Of a stretch of DNA of 64,000 nucleotides, positions 58,209-64,000 are shown piece by piece. Under the pieces are notes generated by a model. That model saw nothing but the letters and a program-made list of their open reading frames with translations. It had not been told where the DNA came from and made no database searches. The DNA is taken from contig NC_081546.1 in assembly GCF_901000735.1 (NCBI RefSeq), positions 12,043,629-12,107,628 on the forward strand, written 5' to 3'. Each line of letters opens with the position of its first letter. Position 1 is the first letter of the stretch. Source of the stretch: Corylus avellana (Eukaryota > Streptophyta > Magnoliopsida > Fagales > Betulaceae). A program made the position numbers and the translations under genes.

Positions 58209-58696
58209 ATGGCCTTCCACACAGCTTCTTCATCATTCTCTTCTTCCATATTTCAATGGGATGTATTCTTGAGTTTTAGAGGCGAAGATACTTGTAAAAC
58301 TTTCAGTGCTCATCTATACACAGATTTATGTCGAAAAGGAATCAACACCTTCATGGATGACAAACTTCGAAGCTGAGAGGAAATTTCACCGGCAGTTGTC
58401 TAATCCATTGAAGAGTTAAAGATTTCGATCATTGTACTCTCTAAAAACTACGCATCATCTCGATGGTGCTTGGACGAGTTGATGAAGATCCTCGAGTGCA
58501 GAAAGACAAGCGAGATACTAGTTCTACCACTATTCTATGACGTAAATCCTTCGGAAGTATGGCATCAAACCAATAGGGTTGGACAAGCTTTCACTGAACT
58601 TGCAAAAAGGTTCAACGATGATGAAAGGAAGGTGGAGGGGTGGAAGAGAGCCCTAAAAGAAGTGGCTAATTTATCCGGGATGTATTTGGGAAATAG
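58143..58696 (+). pseudogene. TIR exon without NBS partner (right-hand copy)
   Basis: The canonical start MAFHTASSSF is at 58209; an extra in-frame ATG at 58143 arose by one base change. The TIR domain runs through DVFLSFRGEDTCKTFSAHLY and MDDKLRS, then TGA at 58374-58376 (GGA in relatives) and TAA at 58401-58403. After these stops the rest is open: IIVLSKNYASSRWCLDEL, PLFYDVNPSEVWHQTNRVGQ, WKRALKEVANLSGMYLGNR, then GT at 58697. Downstream, intron sequence runs to 58968 and is cut by the LINE. It is the inverted partner of 6756-7193 but keeps its 5' end. Confidence 0.85.
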
Positions 58697-58968
58697 GTAT
58701 TTCTAACCACATTTACTGTCTTCCTTCTATATTGTTCTTTTTTTCTTCTACTCATGGTACATCCCATATACACATGTTTTCATGCATGCATGTGAACTAT
58801 TTTACATTTAAAAATGTCTACTTGTAATTAACCTTTTAAATAATCTTTGTTCTAAAATTAATTAAACTCGGTCGATTCTTTTGTTTTAGATGGAATAATT
58901 TCCTTAAATAACTTTTTCATGACTTAAATTTCTTTCGCAAGTAACAAATGTCAATTTGTTTCACCACT
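58697..58968 (+). other. Intron remnant joined to a Gypsy piece
   Basis: Post-TIR intron sequence, then from about 58921 the inverse of 6484-6530 (Gypsy-like). It ends at 58968, where the LINE 5' end begins. Confidence 0.6.
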
Positions 58969-59133
58969 AGCTGATTAATTTTTGAACTCTGGTATTTCGG
59001 CGGCGGCAGATCTATCTGCTTGTGTATTATCTTTTTCTCTCTACTCGCGATCGCGACATAGATGAGAAGTATTAGTTTCTCATAATTCTTTCTTGTAATT
59101 ATTGAGAGTATAGTGAGTGTTTTAACAGGAACT

Positions 59134-60252
59134 ATGGCAGGCGAACTGTCCAATCTTTGGGCAAACCTTTCCCTAACAGATGAAGAAGGTGATGAGGTGG
59201 AGATTCAAGCGATTGATGTGGAAGGGGCAGTCAAGTGCGGACAATCCTGTGTTGTGGGAAAATTGGTATCAGAGAGGATTGTAAGCAAGGAAACAATCAA
59301 AGCTACGCTCGTACAATGGTGGAGATTGAAGGGGACTTTCACCTTCAAAATTTGGGTGAAAATTTTTTCCTCATTGAATTCGAAATGGCCAGAGACAAGG
59401 TAAAAGTTTTGGAGGGTCGACCGTGGGTTTTCGAGAGTTATTTGTTCTTGGTAGAAGACTTCGATGGGCACACTTCACCTTTGAAATTTACTTTTGACAA
59501 GGCTTCTTTTTGGGTGCGGATGACGAACTTACCCTTGGCTTGTATGGGACGCGAGGTAGGTTTCAAACTCGGACCTGCCATCAAGACAGTGGAAGAGGTG
59601 GATACCGATAAGGATGGAATCGGATGGGGGGAGTTTTTACAAGTTAAGATCGTGATCGACCTCTACAAACCCCTCTCACGTGGACACATGCTAAAGTTCG
59701 ATGGGAAGTCGACTTTGATCGGTTTCAAATATGAGCGTATGCCTAAATTCTGTTATCATTGTGGGGTACTTTGTCATGGAGCAGAAGGGTGTCTGAAACG
59801 AAGTATGATGAGAAACCAGGAGATCCTTCAATTTGGCCCATGGATGAGAGCCAGCTCACCAACCCGACAAATAGAAAAACACCATGATATGGAAGTAGGT
59901 CATTCAGATTATACGAAGTCTGCTCAACCTTAACCAGGAGGATGGAAATACTATGATGATCATCTTGACAGGGGGGTATAACGGCCGGAAAAGGAGGTAT
60001 AAGGAAACCAGAAGGGCAGAACATAGAGGAGGGGTATTTCGGGGAAGGCGACAATCTGTAACCCCAGATGGCAAAGACGAAGATCACGAAAATTTTTTTG
60101 GAGAGAATTATGATGATATCTCTATGGAATCCCAGCATGACGTGATTGGTGGAGTCGTAGGAATTATGAAAGGCCGTTTTGAACAGCAGTCAACCAATCT
60201 TGATGGGGGGCGTATTCAAGCAACAAATGGAATGAATCCCGGGGGGAGTTAA
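59134..60252 (+). pseudogene. LINE ORF1 (DUF4283/zinc-knuckle), frameshifted
   Basis: The start MAGELSNLWANLSLTDEEGD at 59134 is followed by VVGKLVSERIVSKETIKATL, the DUF4283 pattern. A one-base shift near 59330-59345 moves the rest to another frame: ENFFLIEFEMARDKVKVLEG, RPWVFESYLFLVEDF, FWVRMTNLPL and MPKFCYHCGVLCHGAEGC (CX2CX4HX4C knuckle). That frame stops near 59933; an acidic and arginine-rich tail appears in a third frame (59953-60252). ORF1 proteins bind LINE RNA in the nucleus or cytoplasm. This one cannot be made whole. Confidence 0.8.
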
Positions 60253-60617
60253 AGGGGGAGCGTGCTCTGAAAGTTCAAATGGAAAAGGAATGAAATCTCC
60301 AGCTGGAGTGCGGCTGGTTGGGCAGGGGATTGAAAGGGAGCCGTTATGACTATAGGGGCTGATCTTTAGTAGTCCTGGGGGCCCATATTCAGGCCCAGTA
60401 AATGTCGAGAAATCCATGAGGGGGCCCTAGGCGGGAAAAATGGCAGTAAAAAGAAAACACCGAGAGGAGGATTCACATCAGTTAGGGGACACGGTCTACC
60501 GGAAAAAAAAATAGAAAGCGAAGATGTGGAATTATTATTAGTTCGAGGTAGTGGAGAAAACGAATTAAATATTGGTTCGGGATTGGCGGAGGCTGGAAAA
60601 CAGCCCCGCTGACCGCA
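60253..60617 (+). other. Spacer between LINE ORF1 and ORF2
   Basis: Degenerate; some of it may belong to the ORF1 C-terminus. No separate gene. Confidence 0.5.
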
Positions 60618-61685
60618 ATGATTGCCTTAAGTTGGAACTGTCAGGGTCTTGGGAACCTCCAAACAGTTCATGAACTTCACCGTATGGTGAAAGAAAAAAA
60701 GCCCAATTTGGTTTTTCTAATGGAAACCAAATTATGCAAAAATAAGATGGAGTTGATTCGGATGAAAGTGAGATTCGAAAACATGTTTGTGGTCGAGAGC
60801 ATGGGTCGTAGTGGAGGATTGGCACTTTTTTGGGAGGATGGTTGTGTCGTAGAAGTTCAAAACTATAGTCAACGACATATAAACGCCATAGTACACAATC
60901 GGACATTGGAGGTTGACTTGAAATTCACTGGCTTTTATGGCCATCCGGATGCCACAAAATGCCATGAGGCATGGTGCCTACTAAAAAGATTGGCTCTTTT
61001 GGCCCCGAACCCTTGGGTTTGTATTGGCAATTTTAATGAAGTTTTGACGAGTACAAAAAAGTTGGGGGGACAACTACGACAAAATAATCTCATGCAAGAT
61101 TTTCAAAACACTCTTGAGGTACGTGAATTATTTGATTTAGGTTTTGTGGGACCTAAATTTACCTGGAGTAACCGTCAAGAGGGTAGTGCCCTTATTAGAG
61201 AGCGGCTTGATAGGGGAGTAGCCAACCTTTCATAGAGAAACTTATTCCCGGACGCTTCAATATATGTACAAGCAACTATATGTTCGGACCATGCACCTTT
61301 AGTCTTAACTCTCTCTCAGCTGCACGAACCTGATGGAAGACGGTCCAGGTTTTTTTATGAGGCAAGCTGGGCCTTGGAAGAAGGTTGTCAAGAAGCCATA
61401 ATCACGGCTTGGAATCACACACCAAACCATGATACAAGTTGGGCGTGTTTTAGTGCAAAGTTGGAGGGCTGTATACGCAATCTGAAAAGTTGGCGGAGGA
61501 ATGTGGATGAAAGTGTACCAGACTCTATATCTAAACTGCAAGGGAGGCTTTTAAAGCTCCAAGGCAGGGAGGATATGTCGGCTCAACAGGCAACCAAAAA
61601 TGTTCAGACAGAATTACAAGTATTACTTGATAAAGAGGAACTATGGTGGCGCACGTGCGAAAGAAGATTGGCTCAAGATGGGTGA
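60618..61685 (+). pseudogene. LINE ORF2, endonuclease part
   Basis: From MIALSWNCQGLG the frame shows the AP-endonuclease pattern: WNCQG (residues 6-10), METK (E36), GFYGHP, then IGNFNE (137-141), where the catalytic GDFN Asp has become Asn. LGFVGPKFTWSN and RERLDR follow. An in-frame TAG at 61233-61235 (likely from TGG) ends the frame. Homology continues in the same frame (DASIYVQATICSDHAPL, then SWRRNVDESVPD) to a frameshift near 61650. The endonuclease would normally nick target DNA to prime reverse transcription; with D-to-N and a stop it should be inactive. Confidence 0.85.
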
Positions 61686-63120
61686 CCAAAACACAAAATA
61701 CTATCACGCATGTGCAAATGCAAAATGTAGACGTAGCCATGTGGGAATGATTTTCGACGAAAGGGGGCAGCGAAGGGAAAATCCGGCGGCGATAGAGAAC
61801 GCTTTTGTCACTTATTTCACTACTCTTTTTTCCAAGGGACCGGCTGGTGACTTTAATCCATGCCTTACACCCATTGGTAACCGTGTAATAGCCAGCATGA
61901 ATTTAGAATTGATGAAAACCTTTTCTATGGAGGAGATAGAAGTAGCTTTGTTCCAAATGGCGCCGCTCAAAGCCCCGGGACCGGATGGATTGAACACATG
62001 TTTTTTTCAAAACAATTGGCCCATTATGGGGGAGGAGGTATGTCGTGCTATTATTGACATTTTGAATGTTGGTGTGATACCTCATGATTTGAATTTGACC
62101 CATGTCACCCTTATACCCAAAATAAAAAACCCCTCTATGGTCACGGAGTTTCGACCAATAAGCTTATGTAATGTCTTATATAAACTTATTTCTAAGGTCT
62201 TAGCAAACCATTTAAAAAGGATTTTACCCAATATCATTACCCCTACCCAAAGTGCATTTATCCGGGGACGACTCATTTCGGATAATGCACTCGCGGCCTA
62301 TGAAACACTTCATACTATGAATACGGGGATATGGGGGAAGAAAGGCTTTATGGCGGTAAAGCTCGACATGAGCAAAGCGTATGATAGGGTGGAATGGAGT
62401 TTTTTAGAGGCGGTGATGAGACGGATGGGTTTTAACAACCGATGTATATCCCTCATTATGATGTGTGTTACATCGGTGAAATACTCAATTCTAGTCAATG
62501 GAAAGCCTTGTGGATTGTTTACCCCTACTAAAGGTCTCGGACAAGGAGATCCCATATCGCCTTATCTCTTTTTATTGTGTGCAGAAGCTCTTAGTGCTAT
62601 GATCACCCAAGCAAATCGGGAAGGTGCTTTGACGGGTGTTCCTACATCAAAAAGAGGGCCAAAAATTAGCCACCTTTTCATTGCAGATGACAGCTCGCCG
62701 TTTTACAGGTCAAATGTGGCCCAATGGAATCATTTGTCATCTATCCTACATATGCATGAGATGGCGACGGGGCAGAAAATGAACACCAATAAGACGGTTA
62801 TCTTTTTTAGTCGGAACACATCTTCTAATGACAAAGATCAAGTACAGGGGCTGGCTGGAATTCCTGTAAATCAAAAATACGACACCTATCTAGGCTTGCC
62901 TACCCTAGTGGGAAGATCACGCATGCGAGCTTTCAAAAGTATCATGGATCGAGTGTGGAAGCGTCGTCAGGATTGGAAGCTTAAATTTTTGTCTCGGGCG
63001 GGGAAAGAGATTTTACTAAAAGCCGTGATTCAAGCGATGCCTACCTATAGCATAAGCGTTTTCAAGCTTCCAAAGGTGTTATGTTCCGAGATCAATTCAT
63101 TAATGATGAAGTTTTATTAG
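61600..63120 (+). pseudogene. LINE ORF2, reverse transcriptase part
   Basis: This 506-codon open stretch starts after the frameshift. It contains the RT palm and fingers: APGPDGLN, HVTLIPKI, EFRPISLCNVLYKLISKVLA, QSAFIRGRLISDN, KLDMSKAYDRVEW (catalytic Asp), GLGQGDPISPYLFLLCAEAL, and the box C motif as FIADDSSPF (usual FADDSLLF). GLPTLVGRSR and WKLKFLSRAGKEILLKAV follow, typical of plant LINEs. It ends at TAG 63118-63120, where relatives have FWWG. Both Asp residues of ADD are kept, but the ORF as a whole is broken. Confidence 0.9.
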
Positions 63121-64000
63121 TGTCATAAGGAAAGAGACAAACGAATTCATTGGGTGAATTGGAATACAATGAGTTGTTCAAAAGCATATGGCGGTATGAG
63201 CTTTCGTGACATAGGATGTTTCAATAAAGCTCTATTGGCAAAGCAAATATGGCGCTTATGGAAAATACCGGATAGCTTAATTGCGCAGATAATGAAAGCA
63301 AAATATTATCCTAATTGCTCGGTGCTTGATGCTTCTTGTGGGAAAAAACCGTCATTTGCGCGACGTAGCATACAAAGTTCGAGTGATCTCGTTAAGGAAG
63401 GAATGGTGTGGCGCGTTGGCAATGGGAAAAGAATCAAATATGGCAGGATCATTGGCTTCTCTCACCAACCACTTTCAGAGTGATCTCTCCCCCGCGGCTT
63501 CTTGATGATACAGCAACTGTGAGTACCTTGATTGATGAGCATACCAAATGGTGGAATTCTGCTTTGATGGAATAAATTTTTACTCGTGAGGAGATTACTT
63601 CCATTTAATCAATTCTAGTGAGTACCACGGACCAAGAGGATGTTATCATATGGAGGGGGACGGCCAAGGGGGTGTTTTTCGTAAGGAGTGCGTATCATCT
63701 CCAAAAAGAACGAGAGATGCAGCAGAGGGCTCTGCCCAGTCCAAAACTAGCACGCTATGGAGGCACCTTTGGCAACTCCCCATCCAAAATGCAGAAAAGC
63801 ATTTTCTGTGGCACGCCTGCCACGATTCCCTGCCCACTAGAGCAAATTTATGTTCTCGAAAGGTTCTAACAGATCCTAGTTGTCCAATATGTGCACGCGA
63901 GCCTGAGATGCTTTTTCATACTTTATGGATGTGTCCTGCGGCGCGCGATGTCTGGAGTGAAGGAGGTGCTTGCTTCCAAAAAAGCAGCTTTGCGGGGCCT
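63121..64000 (+). pseudogene. LINE ORF2, post-RT and zf-RVT part, incomplete
   Basis: After the TAG the frame reads HWVNWNTMSCSKAYGGMSFRD, FNKALLAKQIWRLW and SLIAQIMKAKYYP, then shifts one base near 63443 (expected WQDHWL block). Stops interrupt 63484-63620. DVIIWRGTAKGVFFVRSAYHL follows, then in another frame a zinc-binding zf-RVT block with WHACHDSLPTRANL, CPICAREPEMLFHTLWMC and ARDVW. The window ends inside this region. Confidence 0.85.

Larger units (their letters stand above)
58969..64000 (+). mobile_element. L1-type LINE with 5' end, degenerate, running off the window
   Basis: It begins at about 58969, where homology to 6484-6490 (inverted) stops, with a 165-bp leader. Two ORF regions follow in the order usual for plant L1 elements: ORF1 with a DUF4283-like domain and zinc knuckle (59134-60252), then ORF2 with AP-endonuclease, reverse transcriptase and zf-RVT (60618 onward). 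Its base composition is less AT-rich than the flanks. RNase H, tail and 3' target duplication would lie beyond 64000. The frames are broken in several places, so this copy is dead. Confidence 0.9.

Noticed and set aside
59205..60138. Minus-strand frames opposite LINE ORF1
   Set aside because: Shadows of the LINE coding strand, which has clear domain motifs.

Overview
This window is nuclear DNA of a flowering plant, almost certainly a dicot: it carries TIR-NBS resistance-gene sequence (a class absent from grasses), CACTA, Copia, Gypsy-like, LINE and SINE elements, spliceosomal introns and AT-rich intergenic DNA. Repeat content suggests a woody, TE-rich genome, but the species cannot be named from sequence alone. 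I recognise no intact protein-coding gene, tRNA or rRNA gene. The window is a decayed, repeatedly duplicated TIR-NBS resistance-gene cluster embedded in transposons. It has three assembly gaps: 20 N at 5231-5250, 100 N at 30027-30126 and 100 N at 53232-53331.

Layout. A Gypsy-like degenerate block, interrupted by a CACTA transposon, fills 1-6520. A head-to-head pair of TIR genes follows (minus 6756-7193, plus 7578-10834). Next come a second Gypsy-like block with a CACTA element (13317-19260), a tail-to-tail inverted repeat of NBS fragments (19261-21370), a Copia LTR-like remnant, a LINE tail, a foldback MITE, and a TIR exon interrupted by a non-autonomous Copia element (25278-29381). From 29384 the series repeats. 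Positions 29384-30026 copy the window start, a gap follows, and 30127-50390 copies 8827-29381. The inferred period is about 29.8 kb. In the second unit the Copia element is complete (46543-50896), and the TIR exon resumes after it and leads into an NBS exon with an intact P-loop (51802-52588). After the third gap, 53332-58968 is an inverted copy of 6484-11566: a minus-strand TIR-NBS-C-JID pseudogene and a plus-strand TIR pseudogene. A LINE with two broken ORFs (58969-64000) runs off the right edge.

Biology. The resistance-gene copies share one design: TIR exon, intron, NBS exon, then directly a C-JID (post-LRR) exon, with no leucine-rich repeat exons. All are broken, and several lesions are shared, so they predate the duplications. 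The points most worth testing are the LRR-less architecture, the paired NBS inverted repeats as possible hairpin siRNA sources, the chimeric (gene-converted) NBS exon on the minus strand, and the likely assembly collapse at the 30 kb gap.
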